From JAGPUQ01 sp036961295 (lineage in GTDB: Bacteria; Pseudomonadota; Gammaproteobacteria; Pseudomonadales; Porticoccaceae): 64,000 nucleotides of DNA. The position numbers and the translations under genes are program-made. The stretch lies in assembly GCA_036961295.1 (NCBI GenBank), contig JBALVX010000003.1, forward strand, positions 28,215 to 92,214, read 5' to 3'. The number at the start of each line of letters is the position of its first letter. Positions within the stretch are counted from its first letter, which is position 1. Below the pieces are notes generated by a model, which did not search any database, was not told where the DNA came from, and saw only the letters and a program-made list of their open reading frames with translations. Positions 55,703 to 63,446 of this stretch are shown piece after piece.

Positions 55703-56236
55703 TTAAGCGGCATCCTGTTCTTTCTGTTGACCAACCGCAGCAACAGCGCGGGTCACCTGAGATGGCACCTCGTTAAAGGTACGCACCAGCTTGGTAACCG
55801 GAGCAATCATGACACTGACCAATTGTCCCAAAGCCTGTTCCAGCGTTGGTAAAGTGGCGAGCACATCGAGTTGTTCCTTGCTGAGCATTTGACCACTGAT
55901 GGATAACACTTTGACTTCAAAGTTTTCGTTTTTCTTAGCGAAATCTTTGAACAGTCGAGCCGCCGCGCCAGGATCCTCCATAGAAAATCCAAACAACGAA
56001 GGCCCAACCAGCGCGTCCTGAAGACACTCAAACTCAGTGCCTACAAAGGCGCGCCTGGCCAAGGAGTTTTTGACAACCCGCAAATTGACATTATTTGCCC
56101 GAGCCTGCTCACGCAGTTCGGTCAAATCCGTCACGTTGACGCCGCGGGCATCAGCTACCACCAGAGATATTGCATTGCTGGCGGTCTCGTTAACGTCGGC
56201 AACAATAACTTGTTTGCCTGCGAGATTTAATGCCAT
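55703..56236 (-). CDS. rplJ: 50S ribosomal protein L10
   Basis: A 177-residue stalk base protein. ATG at 56236 (MALNLAGKQVIVADV) has TAGGAGAA upstream and matches relatives; the longer in-frame start would translate the leader. With L12 it binds its own mRNA leader in E. coli. The C-terminal helix ends QQKEQDAA. Confidence 0.98.
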   Translation of the reverse strand: MALNLAGKQVIVADVNETASNAISLVVADARGVNVTDLTELREQARANNVNLRVVKNSLARRAFVGTEFECLQDALVGPSLFGFSMEDPGAAARLFKDFAKKNENFEVKVLSISGQMLSKEQLDVLATLPTLEQALGQLVSVMIAPVTKLVRTFNEVPSQVTRAVAAVGQQKEQDAA

Positions 56237-56612
56237 CAACTTTTCTCCTAGATTTGATTGGAGTCTCGCGACCCCGATTCCATCAGCCTGCTTACTGCCT
56301 GGCGAATTATTAATGCCATCACCAGGCCGAACCACACTTACTAGCTGACAACTACTGGGTGATCAAATCCAGAACTCTGTCTGAATCGGGTCACACCGTT
56401 TGCGCGGGCGGTCAATCAATACTGGCATTTGCAATGAGCTATCAACAGACAACTCAAACAAACACCAACTCGACTTACCTTTAAACCTCACTAAGAACTT
56501 GCACTGCGCAAGCGGAGGTACCAGCGGTCTTTAACGACCCGGGAAACGTATTACTTAATCGCTTCCCAGACCCTAAAAGTCATTTAATTTTTTCGACTAT
56601 CAGTTCGCTAAA
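56237..56612 (-). other. 376-base rplA-rplJ spacer with leader
   Basis: No gene is seen. The transcript begins after rplA with TTTAGGGTCTGGG and then holds the L10 leader annotated separately. No obvious promoter box pair was found, so rplJL may be read through from rplKA or from a promoter I could not see. Confidence 0.5.
56390..56532 (-). ncRNA. L10 leader (autoregulatory RNA)
   Basis: On the minus strand the leader starts AAAGACCGCTGGTACCTC and ends AAACGGTGTGAC, which pair as ACCG/CGGT as in the E. coli L10 leader (AAGACCGCAGG ... AGACGGTGAC). Inside are ACCTC/GAGGT and CTTGC/GCAAG hairpins followed by TTAA. L10(L12)4 binding here would repress rplJL. Confidence 0.6.
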
Positions 56613-57305
56613 TTAGACCGTTAACGACGACTGATCAATTAACAAACCCGGTCCCATGGTAGTGGACAGAGTTACCTTCTTAATAAATATGCCTTTCGCT
56701 GAAGCTGGCTTAGCTTTAACCAGATCGATCAACAGGGCTTCAAGGTTTTCCTGAATGGCCTTGGCGTCAAATCCAGCACTGCCGACACTGCCGTGGATAA
56801 TGCCGTTCTTGTCGGTGCGGTAACGCACCTGACCGGCTTTGGCATTTTTCACTGCAGTCGCCACGTCCGGGGTGACCGTACCCGTTTTCGGGTTGGGCAT
56901 CAGACCGCGAGGGCCGAGCACCTGGCCCAGCTGACCAACCACACGCATGGCGTCGGGGCTGGCGACAACCACATCAAAATTCATTTCGCCGGCTTTAATT
57001 TGCTCGGCAAGATCTTCCATGCCAACCAAATCTGCACCAGCAGCCTTGGCGGCTTCGGCAGCATCGCCCTGGGCGAATACTGCGACGCGGACGTCTTTGC
57101 CAGTGCCGTGAGGCAAAGTAGTCGCCCCGCGCACACCTTGATCCGACTTACGTGGATCAACACCGAGATTGATTGCCACATCGACCATTTCAACAAACTT
57201 GGGTGCGGGTAAAGATTTCAGTAGCTCGACTGCAGCAGTAATGTCGTAGAGCTTACCGGGTTCAATTTTTTCGCTAATAGCGCGCTGACGTTTTGACATA
57301 GTCAT
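56613..57305 (-). CDS. rplA: 50S ribosomal protein L1
   Basis: A 230-residue L1 with MVDVAINLGVDPRKSDQGVRGATTLPHGTGK and VGQLGQVLGPRGLMPNPKTGTVT. ATG at 57305 abuts the rplK stop with GGAGGG in range; a second ATG at 57299 is also possible. Confidence 0.98.
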   Translation of the reverse strand: MTMSKRQRAISEKIEPGKLYDITAAVELLKSLPAPKFVEMVDVAINLGVDPRKSDQGVRGATTLPHGTGKDVRVAVFAQGDAAEAAKAAGADLVGMEDLAEQIKAGEMNFDVVVASPDAMRVVGQLGQVLGPRGLMPNPKTGTVTPDVATAVKNAKAGQVRYRTDKNGIIHGSVGSAGFDAKAIQENLEALLIDLVKAKPASAKGIFIKKVTLSTTMGPGLLIDQSSLTV

Positions 57306-57737
57306 TTACACACCCTCCACTTCAAGGCCGGCGCTGCGAGCGCTGCCCGCAATAGTGCGCACTGCCGCATCGAGATCGGCGGCGTTAAGATCGGGCATTT
57401 TTTGCTTGGCGATTTCTTCTAACTGAGCGCGCGTCACTTTGCCTACCTTCTCGGTATTGGGTCGCCCGCTACCTTTTTTAATACCCGCCGCTTTACGCAA
57501 CAATACGGACGCAGGTGGGGTTTTCATAATAAAGCTGAAGCTGCGATCGGCGAAGACGGTAATCACCACCGGGATCGGCAAGCCGGGCTCCTGGCCTTGA
57601 GTCTGCGCGTTAAACGCCTTGCAGAACTCCATGATGTTAACCCCGTGCTGACCGAGGGCTGGACCTACCGGGGGACTCGGGTTTGCCTGCCCCGCCGGAA
57701 CTTGAAGCTTGATATAAGCATTAATCTTTTTAGCCAT
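57306..57737 (-). CDS. rplK: 50S ribosomal protein L11
   Basis: A 143-residue L11 binding the GTPase-associated 23S rRNA region. IKLQVPAGQANPSPPVGPALGQHGVNIMEFCKAFNAQT and KTPPASVLLRKAAGIKKGSGRPN are standard; GQANPSPP shows the usual proline pair. The 116-base gap before it holds no clear promoter. Confidence 0.98.
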   Translation of the reverse strand: MAKKINAYIKLQVPAGQANPSPPVGPALGQHGVNIMEFCKAFNAQTQGQEPGLPIPVVITVFADRSFSFIMKTPPASVLLRKAAGIKKGSGRPNTEKVGKVTRAQLEEIAKQKMPDLNAADLDAAVRTIAGSARSAGLEVEGV

Positions 57738-57853
57738 TGCTACTCTCCTGTTGGGTAATAACGCCTCGGGATTCCTTGCGGTCTCCGTCTTTGGCTCCCC
57801 TGTTTAGATGCAAACGCTTAGCTGCAGCGCGTACATCACAAAATTAACTCAAC

Positions 57854-58387
57854 TCAGGCTTTTTCTACCTGAGTGAAATCCAGCTCCACCGGCGTCGAGC
57901 GACCAAAAATCATCACCGCCACCCGCAACTTACTTTTATCGTAATTAACTTCTTCAACTGCCGCACTAAAGTCGTTAAACGGTCCATCGATAACCCGTAC
58001 CATTTCACCCGGCTCGTATACAGTCTTGGGTCGCGGCGCCTCTTCCGAGTCGTGCACGCGCTGCAAGATAGCCTCGGCTTCCTTGTCAGTAATCGGTGCA
58101 GGCTTATCTGCCTTACCACCAATAAAGCCCATCACCTGAGGCGTTGCCTTAACCAGGTGCCAGGTATCGTCGTTCAACTCCATCTGCACCAATACATAAC
58201 CGGGGAAAAATTTGCGTTCGCTTTTGCGCTTTTGCCCGCCCCGAATCTCAATTACCTCTTCGGTCGGCACCAGCACATCGCCAAACACATCTTCCATGCC
58301 CTTTAAGGCAATCCGATCCCGGAGTGCGGCGGCAACTTTTTTCTCGTACCCGGAGTAAGCGTGTACTACATACCAGCGTTTAGACAT
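57854..58387 (-). CDS. nusG: transcription elongation/termination factor NusG
   Basis: A 177-residue factor. The NGN domain (KRWYVVHAYSGYEKKVAAALRDRI, KFFPGYVLVQMELNDDTWHLVKATPQVMGFIGG) is followed by the KOW domain (YEPGEMVRVIDGPFNDFSAAVEEVNYDKSKLRVAVMIFGRSTPVELDF), which meets Rho or S10. Confidence 0.98.
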   Translation of the reverse strand: MSKRWYVVHAYSGYEKKVAAALRDRIALKGMEDVFGDVLVPTEEVIEIRGGQKRKSERKFFPGYVLVQMELNDDTWHLVKATPQVMGFIGGKADKPAPITDKEAEAILQRVHDSEEAPRPKTVYEPGEMVRVIDGPFNDFSAAVEEVNYDKSKLRVAVMIFGRSTPVELDFTQVEKA

Positions 58388-58415
58388 TTGTTAGTTCCAG
58401 CGCCTATCCAATAAC

Positions 58416-58787
58416 TTAGCCAATAACAAGGGAAGCCAACCACCCAAAGAGTGTGTCCAGCCCCCACAATATAAGTCCTGTAACAAAAATAAACGCCAAC
58501 ACAATCAGGGTGGTCTGGTTGCGCTCCTGGCGAGTCGGCCATACCACTCGGCGGCGTTCGACATTGGCGCCCTTCATCAAGCCCCAAAACGCCGCACCTT
58601 TCGCTGTTTGCATAGCGACGACCAGGGCCAACGCCAACACCACCAACAAACCTAGCACGCGATATAAAACCGGCTGCTCGGCGAAATAATAGTTGGCAAA
58701 AATCGCGCCGCCCAGCATACCGGCTATCAATAGCCATTTGCCCAGGTCGAAGCGATACTCTGTCTGTTCTTTTACTGCACTCACCAA
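58416..58787 (-). CDS. secE: preprotein translocase SecE
   Basis: A 123-residue SecE of the three-helix type: helices at about 18-35, 38-57 and 95-117, with the conserved cytoplasmic stretch GANVERRRVVWPTRQERNQTTLIVLAFIF. Twenty-eight bases before nusG. Confidence 0.97.
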   Translation of the reverse strand: MVSAVKEQTEYRFDLGKWLLIAGMLGGAIFANYYFAEQPVLYRVLGLLVVLALALVVAMQTAKGAAFWGLMKGANVERRRVVWPTRQERNQTTLIVLAFIFVTGLILWGLDTLFGWLASLVIG

Positions 58788-58864
58788 CTACCCATCCATT
58801 TTGCTGCTGTGTTCACTTTCGCCAGAACCCAAACTTTTTAGACTAGCACCAACAAACTGAATAT

Positions 58865-58940
58865 TGGCAGGCCAGGAGGGACTCGAACCCCCAACAGCCG
58901 GTTTTGGAGACCGGTGCTCTACCAATTGAACTACTGGCCT
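58865..58940 (-). tRNA. tRNA-Trp (CCA anticodon)
   Basis: A 76-base cloverleaf including an encoded 3' CCA. Acceptor AGGCCAG / CTGGCCT, D-loop TTCAATTGGTAGA, anticodon loop CTCCAAA (CCA) and T-loop GTTCGAGTC. Position between tufB and secE as in Pseudomonas. Its 5' flank repeats part of the tRNA (see repeat at 58939). Confidence 0.98.
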
Positions 58941-58966
58941 ATTTCTACTGGTCTATTTCTACTGGT
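58939..58966 (-). repeat. 14-bp tandem repeat at the 5' end of tRNA-Trp
   Basis: CTATTTCTACTGGT occurs twice head to tail (58939-58952 and 58953-58966). The tRNA's own 5' end (CTACTGGCCT on the plus strand) looks like a third, diverged unit in phase. Confidence 0.75.
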
Positions 58967-59010
58967 CCACACCTGCCGGCTTCGTGTTACCGCGTTAAAA
59001 TAACGCTATG

Positions 59011-59033
59011 CAGGGCATTCACCGAACACCCTG
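59011..59033 (-). terminator. hairpin after tufB
   Basis: CAGGGCATTC-ACC-GAACACCCTG, the counterpart of the tufA hairpin. A second small hairpin, GCGTTA-AAA-TAACGC, lies just beyond at 58992-59006. Weak U content, so the function (termination or processing before tRNA-Trp) is open. Confidence 0.5.
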
Positions 59034-59057
59034 CACTCAACACTCGTCCGTTTTACT

Positions 59058-60284
59058 TTACTCGATGATCTTGGCAACAACGCCCGCGCCGACCGTACGG
59101 CCGCCTTCGCGAATCGCAAAGCGCAGACCTTCTTCCATCGCAATCGGGGCGATCAAAGTGACACTCATTTGCACGTTATCACCGGGCATGACCATTTCTA
59201 CGCCTTCCGGTAACTCACAGGCGCCAGTAACGTCGGTGGTACGGAAGTAGAACTGGGGACGATAGCCTTTAAAGAACGGCGTGTGACGGCCGCCTTCGTC
59301 TTTGCTCAACACATAGACTTCGGCTTCAAACCTGGTGTGCGGGGTGATGGAACCGGCTTTAGCCAGTACCTGACCACGCTCGACGTCTTCGCGCTTGGTA
59401 CCGCGCAGTAAGACACCAACGTTCTCGCCAGCACGACCTTCGTCGAGCAGCTTGCGGAACATCTCAACACCGGTACAGGTGGTGCTGACGGTGTCTTTGA
59501 TGCCGATGATGGAGATGTCTTCGCCGACTTTGACGATGCCACGCTCGATACGACCTGTTACTACGGTACCGCGACCAGAGATGGAGAACACGTCTTCGAT
59601 GGGCATCAGGAATGCGCCGTCAATGGCACGCTCGGGCTCGGGAATGTAGCTGTCGAGAGTTTCGACTAGCTTCTTCACGGCGGTGGTACCCAGCTCGTTG
59701 TCGTCTTTGCCTTCCAGGGCCATCAGTGCCGAACCGGGAATGATGGGGGTGTCGTCACCGGGGAATTCGTAGAGGTCGAGCAGCTCGCGCAGCTCCATTT
59801 CGACCAGTTCGATCATTTCGTTATATTCTTCTGAACCGACACCGCCGCAATCTTCGGCCAGCAGGTCAGCTTTGTTCAGGAAGACGACAACATAAGGAAC
59901 GCCGACCTGACGCGACAGCAGGATGTGCTCGCGGGTTTGTGGCATGGGGCCATCGGTGGCACCACAGACCAGAATAGCGCCATCCATTTGAGCAGCACCG
60001 GTGATCATGTTTTTAACGTAATCGGCGTGACCGGGGCAATCCACGTGGGCGTAGTGACGATTCGGTGAATCGTACTCGACGTGGGAGGTAGCAATGGTGA
60101 TGCCGCGCTCGCGCTCTTCGGGGGCGTTATCGATGCCGTCAAAGGCCACGGCTTCGCCGTTGCCCCAGGTTTCCGCACAGACGCGCGTCAGCGCTGCCGT
60201 CAAAGTGGTTTTACCATGATCCACGTGACCAATGGTACCCACGTTGACGTGGGGCTTATTACGTTCAAACTTTTCCTTTGCCAT
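59058..60284 (-). CDS. tufB: elongation factor Tu, copy B
   Basis: A 408-residue second EF-Tu, same protein as copy A. ATG at 60284 has AGGAG seven bases before; the ORF could be extended to 60317 but the start MAKEKFERNKPH is that of the family. It is the protein-coding end of the tRNA-Thr/Tyr/Gly/Thr transcript, as in E. coli. DNA is nearly identical to tufA over about 1.27 kb. Confidence 0.99.
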   Translation of the reverse strand: MAKEKFERNKPHVNVGTIGHVDHGKTTLTAALTRVCAETWGNGEAVAFDGIDNAPEERERGITIATSHVEYDSPNRHYAHVDCPGHADYVKNMITGAAQMDGAILVCGATDGPMPQTREHILLSRQVGVPYVVVFLNKADLLAEDCGGVGSEEYNEMIELVEMELRELLDLYEFPGDDTPIIPGSALMALEGKDDNELGTTAVKKLVETLDSYIPEPERAIDGAFLMPIEDVFSISGRGTVVTGRIERGIVKVGEDISIIGIKDTVSTTCTGVEMFRKLLDEGRAGENVGVLLRGTKREDVERGQVLAKAGSITPHTRFEAEVYVLSKDEGGRHTPFFKGYRPQFYFRTTDVTGACELPEGVEMVMPGDNVQMSVTLIAPIAMEEGLRFAIREGGRTVGAGVVAKIIE

Positions 60285-60469
60285 GGCGCATCTCCTCGCA
60301 GACAGCTTATGAAACAATAAAATAATGTTCTTTAATTAATTCTTTGTAAAAACTTACAACCTTACTAAACCAAATCCTTGCACTTACTGCATGCTGCACC
60401 GCTTCCCTGGTACAACGTTATTGAAAGCTCTCTCAAAGCTCCGTGGAGCCAACTCTAGAACCAACAAAA

Positions 60470-60545
<76 letters not shown>

Positions 60546-60634
60546 AGCAACCCTGTTTACCCTACCTACTACTTACCGTATCCAACTACTTAACTACCTA
60601 ATCACTTAACTACTTACCGCAGCCGATTACGCCG

Positions 60635-60708
<74 letters not shown>

Positions 60709-60730
60709 GCTATCGACCGCGCCATCAGTA

Positions 60731-60816
60731 CACCCACCGGGGCCCTTCCTATATTCAGCGAACCGGCACCACTCTGATGCAGCTCTACCACCAATTCTGG
60801 TGGAGGGGGGTGGATT
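60731..60816 (-). repeat. repeat copy carrying the 3' end of tRNA-Tyr
   Basis: An 86-bp segment about 80% identical to 60911-60997, 180 bp away. It includes a perfect copy of the last 19 bases of tRNA-Tyr (60798-60816 region, AATCCACCCCCCTCCACCA on the minus strand) but not the rest of the tRNA. The 94 bases between the copies contain small hairpins (GCAGCC-AA-GGCTGC). Confidence 0.85.
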
Positions 60817-60910
60817 ACTCGCAGCCAAGGCTGCCCACCCTTCGGGTCAACTCACTTTGTTCGTTGCTCTAACTCGCTGCGCAAGTTAGTCGAACGCGGT
60901 GTTTCTCACC

Positions 60911-60997
60911 CACCCCACCGGGGCCCTTCCTGCATTTAGTAACCTGCCACCATTCTAGTGCGGCTCTACCACCAATTCTGGTGGAGGGGGGTGGATT
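60911..60997 (-). repeat. second repeat copy, overlapping the real tRNA-Tyr 3' end
   Basis: The partner of 60731-60816: the last 19 bases of the functional tRNA-Tyr and 68 bases of its 3' flank. Blocks shared with the first copy are CACC-CACCGGGGCCCTTCCT and GCTCTACCACCAATTCTGG. Confidence 0.85.
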
Positions 60998-61062
60998 CGA
61001 ACCACCGAAGCTTTCGCGTCAGATTTACAGTCTGATCCCTTTGGCCACTCGGGAACCCCTCC
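60979..61062 (-). tRNA. tRNA-Tyr (GTA anticodon)
   Basis: An 84-base class II tRNA with encoded CCA. 5' GGAGGGGTTCCCGAGTGGCC, anticodon GTA in CTGTAAA, a long variable arm (CGCGAAAGCTTC), and T-loop GGTTCGAATCC. Second gene of the thrU-tyrU-glyT-thrT-tufB type unit. Confidence 0.97.
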
Positions 61063-61288
61063 AGTGAAAACTTCGATTACTCGCGCTTATCCAGGCCAAA
61101 CTATTCAAGCCAAAACCACGAGCGATCAACAAAATAACGCCATGCCAGCAAGCGCTGGCCTTACTGAACCCACCAACGCCTTGTCGCAACAAGCGTAGAA
61201 AGCTCAACAAACTCTCCAAACACCGCTTAAAACACCACCTAAAACGATGTTCTATTTTGCGCTAACATCTTGTAATTCAAGATTTTTT

Positions 61289-61364
61289 TGGAGCTGGCGA
61301 GAGGAGTCGAACCCCCGACCTGCTGATTACAAGTCAGCTGCTCTACCAACTGAGCTACGCCAGC
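61289..61364 (-). tRNA. tRNA-Thr (TGT anticodon)
   Basis: A 76-base cloverleaf with encoded CCA. 5' GCTGGCGTAGCTCAGTTGGT, anticodon loop CTTGTAA (TGT), T-loop GGTTCGACTCC. First gene of the unit; its promoter is 29 bases upstream. Confidence 0.98.
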
Positions 61365-61392
61365 CCGACGTACACGAAAAAACGGAGGCGCG

Positions 61393-61421
61393 ATTCTATT
61401 GGAACTCGCCCTGCGAATCAA
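61393..61421 (-). promoter_or_regulatory. stable-RNA promoter of the tRNA-tufB unit
   Basis: Minus-strand TTGATT (61421-61416), 17 bp, TAGAAT (61398-61393), then CGCGCCTCC, a GC-rich start region of the ppGpp-sensitive kind. The -35 box touches the stop of the upstream SPOR gene, so the unit starts inside the end of that gene's transcript. Confidence 0.82.
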
Positions 61422-61423
61422 CC

Positions 61424-62095
61424 TTAATTAGGATTCTTAACAGTACTTTCGCCTCCGTCGCAGGGGCGGCGTTCAACCTCTCCCGCCAAAGACGCCAAAA
61501 CCAGCGCTGGCCAGAACTTTTCCTGCACCCGACTTTCGGCCTCTTTGTTGATTTCTAGCCAATAACTCCGATTCACCGACGAGGTGCTAACGATCTCCGC
61601 AAAGAAGTCGAGTTTCTTGAGCTCGCTTTGCTGAGTGAGCGCGTTGTTATGGTTAGAGAAAAACCCTAAAGAAACTCCGCCCTTCATCTCTCCTTCCTGA
61701 AACAGAAAATTTTCTATCTGCGCAGACTGCAATCTAGCCCGCAAACTGCCCAGCGCGGCCTTGGTTGCTGGAGCGGCAATATAGACCCAATACCCCGGGG
61801 CGGAGCCTTCCACCAACTCCCTCGGTACCGCCAACACACCGCCCACCGCCATCACCGCAGACAACTCTCTGGCCCTGGCCTTGCTCGTTATCGAGCCGAG
61901 CAACAGACAGTCGCGCGGCTCGATGGCCGCGCCCTGCCCCAACCGAGTTTCACTCACTAAAGCCAGGGCTTTTTCGCTACGAGTGTAGACCCCCGGCGGA
62001 CGCGGCTCGCGCACCAGACGCTGATGTTGTGCGCTGGACAACCAGAAATAGGCCACCCCGTTAACCAACACTAATGCCATTACCAGCCATTTCAT
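61424..62095 (-). CDS. SPOR-domain-like membrane protein
   Basis: A 223-residue protein with one N-terminal helix (MKWLVMALVLVNGVAYFWL). A periplasmic part has a SPOR-like repeat (CLLLGSITSKARARELSAVM ... GYWVYIAAPATKAALGSLRARLQSAQIENFLFQEG), the domain that binds denuded peptidoglycan. It follows coaX by two bases; the same coaX-SPOR pair occurs in Pseudomonas. The exact role is unknown, and the SPOR call rests on pattern only. Confidence 0.7.
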   Translation of the reverse strand: MKWLVMALVLVNGVAYFWLSSAQHQRLVREPRPPGVYTRSEKALALVSETRLGQGAAIEPRDCLLLGSITSKARARELSAVMAVGGVLAVPRELVEGSAPGYWVYIAAPATKAALGSLRARLQSAQIENFLFQEGEMKGGVSLGFFSNHNNALTQQSELKKLDFFAEIVSTSSVNRSYWLEINKEAESRVQEKFWPALVLASLAGEVERRPCDGGESTVKNPN

Positions 62096-62097
62096 GC

Positions 62098-62955
62098 TCA
62101 GTTTATCTCCGGTAGCGCAATCGCCAGGCCATCTAGCACTAAATCGGGGACACTGATCACCGGCTCAGCAATAAATTGCACCAGGCTATCGGCATCGCCG
62201 CCCGTCAGCACCACAGGAACTCTAGCCTCAACCCTAAGCCCAGCCTCTGTCTTCGAATTAGTCTGCGCCCGCGCCCGCTCTATTAAGGCCACCGCCATCG
62301 CCACACAACCACGCTGCACGGCGGCTCCGGTATCTGTCCCCGGCGCCAGGTCGGCAAGAACGGCTGGCTCCTGCTGTATGCCGTCAGTGCGAGCATAAAG
62401 GGCTGCGGACATCATCTTAAGGCCGGGGACAATATAGCCACCTAAATGATTAGCGCCAGGCCGGGCCGCCTGAGCTTGAGTCTTTCTGCCTATAGTTTCT
62501 CCGCCTATATTACCTGCCTTATTAAGGCCCGCTTCCATGCCATCTGCCGCTAGCACATCAACCGTCAAGGCCGTACCGGCATCCACCACCACACAGGTTT
62601 CTCCCAATTGTCGCCAGGCGGCGAGCACCGCCAGCCAGCGATCCACCCCCAGGGAGTCAGGTTGCTGGTAAGCACAACTGACCCCAGCGCACCCGGTCTG
62701 CACAGTCGCAAACTCCACCGTAACGCCAAAGCAAGCCCCTGCCCAGCGCTGCAGCTCCTTCGCCATCGCCACGCCCGCTACATTCGCCACCCGCACTCGG
62801 GTCACCAAACCAGATTGCGCAACAACTTCGCTCAAGCCGGTGAGATCGTGCGCCCAATAGCCGCGCCCCGCCACGGTATCGCAACCGAGCAAGCGCCACT
62901 TCAAACGGGTGTTACCTATATCGATATCCAAAATCACGGCGCTTACCAGCGACAA
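62098..62955 (-). CDS. coaX: type III pantothenate kinase
   Basis: A 285-residue ASKHA-fold kinase of the first step of CoA synthesis, needing no acetyl-CoA feedback. Motifs are LDIDIGNTRLKW (9-20), DSLGVDRWLAVLAAW (100-114), VVDAGTALTVDVLAADG (123-139) and HLGGYIVPGLKMM (170-182). An insertion of about 28 residues (140-169) separates the last two, where relatives have only one or two. ATG at 62955. birA, often found upstream, is not in the window. Confidence 0.92.
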   Translation of the reverse strand: MSLVSAVILDIDIGNTRLKWRLLGCDTVAGRGYWAHDLTGLSEVVAQSGLVTRVRVANVAGVAMAKELQRWAGACFGVTVEFATVQTGCAGVSCAYQQPDSLGVDRWLAVLAAWRQLGETCVVVDAGTALTVDVLAADGMEAGLNKAGNIGGETIGRKTQAQAARPGANHLGGYIVPGLKMMSAALYARTDGIQQEPAVLADLAPGTDTGAAVQRGCVAMAVALIERARAQTNSKTEAGLRVEARVPVVLTGGDADSLVQFIAEPVISVPDLVLDGLAIALPEIN

Positions 62956-63219
62956 AAGTGGCGGCGATTATAGCAAGCCCACGGTCGATTTGAGGCCTAA
63001 GTACCGAACCCCACTCCAAGATCCTTAAATCGAGGCTTTATAACGCTTTCATAAAGAAACGCACCAAGTTTGTAACTGAACGCTATATAGGATATAAAAC
63101 GCGTCGATTGCCACATTTGTGATGCGATTGCTGTCACATATGTAAGACAATCCGTGCCGCATTTCGACACAGAAAGCACTCGCAGGTGCGTCGAAAACGA
63201 CACCGAACAAGAACACAAA

Positions 63220-63236
63220 AATTAGTATAACTAATT
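63220..63236. promoter_or_regulatory. perfect inverted repeat, possible operator
   Basis: AATTAGT-ATA-ACTAATT, 7-bp arms. It lies about 210 bases before the surface-protein start. No regulator family is assigned. Confidence 0.4.
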
Positions 63237-63257
63237 AAAATTTAAAGGAAAATTTTA
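63236..63257. repeat. inverted repeat TAAAATTT / AAATTTTA
   Basis: Perfect 8-bp arms around AAAGGA, directly beside the previous inverted repeat and sharing one base with it. Could be an operator or an A+T-rich UP-like element. Confidence 0.4.
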
Positions 63258-63387
63258 TACCGTCACCAATATCCAGAATCCAGCATTATCTGTCGGCGAA
63301 GCAAGTAGTACGCTGACTGAACGATCATGTGGCACTTTAACTTAGCGCCACGCAGAAAGTCGCTCGCTATCAGCGGGTGGTATTACT

Positions 63388-63429
63388 AAACAACAAACAA
63401 CAAACAACAAACAACAAACAACAAACAAC
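63388..63429 (+). repeat. heptanucleotide simple repeat (AAACAAC)6 in the 5' leader
   Basis: Six perfect copies of AAACAAC followed by AAC end 17 bases before the ATG of the surface-protein gene. It lies upstream of the CGAGGG ribosome site, so copy-number change would alter leader or promoter spacing, not the reading frame. Confidence 0.95.
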
Positions 63430-63446
63430 AACACGAGGGTTTAATT

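Larger units (their letters stand above)
62956..63446. other. 491-base intergenic region between coaX and the surface-protein gene
   Basis: No gene is seen. It holds the divergent promoters, two A+T-rich inverted repeats at 63220-63257, and the AAACAAC simple repeat at 63388. CACATTTGTG and TCACATATGT lie near 63111 but do not fit the spacing of a CRP site. Confidence 0.6.

Noticed and set aside
60550..60634. Extra tRNA between tRNA-Thr(GGT) and tRNA-Gly
   Set aside because: The spacer is a CTACTTA-type low-complexity stretch with no cloverleaf.
60785..60816. Second functional tRNA-Tyr
   Set aside because: Only the last 19 bases are present; there are no D-arm, anticodon or variable-arm sequences.
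63105..63140. CRP-binding site upstream of the adhesin-like gene
   Set aside because: TGTGA and TCACA are 11 bases apart; the CRP site needs six.
63387..63429. CRISPR-like array
   Set aside because: Units are 7 bp without spacers, a simple-sequence repeat.
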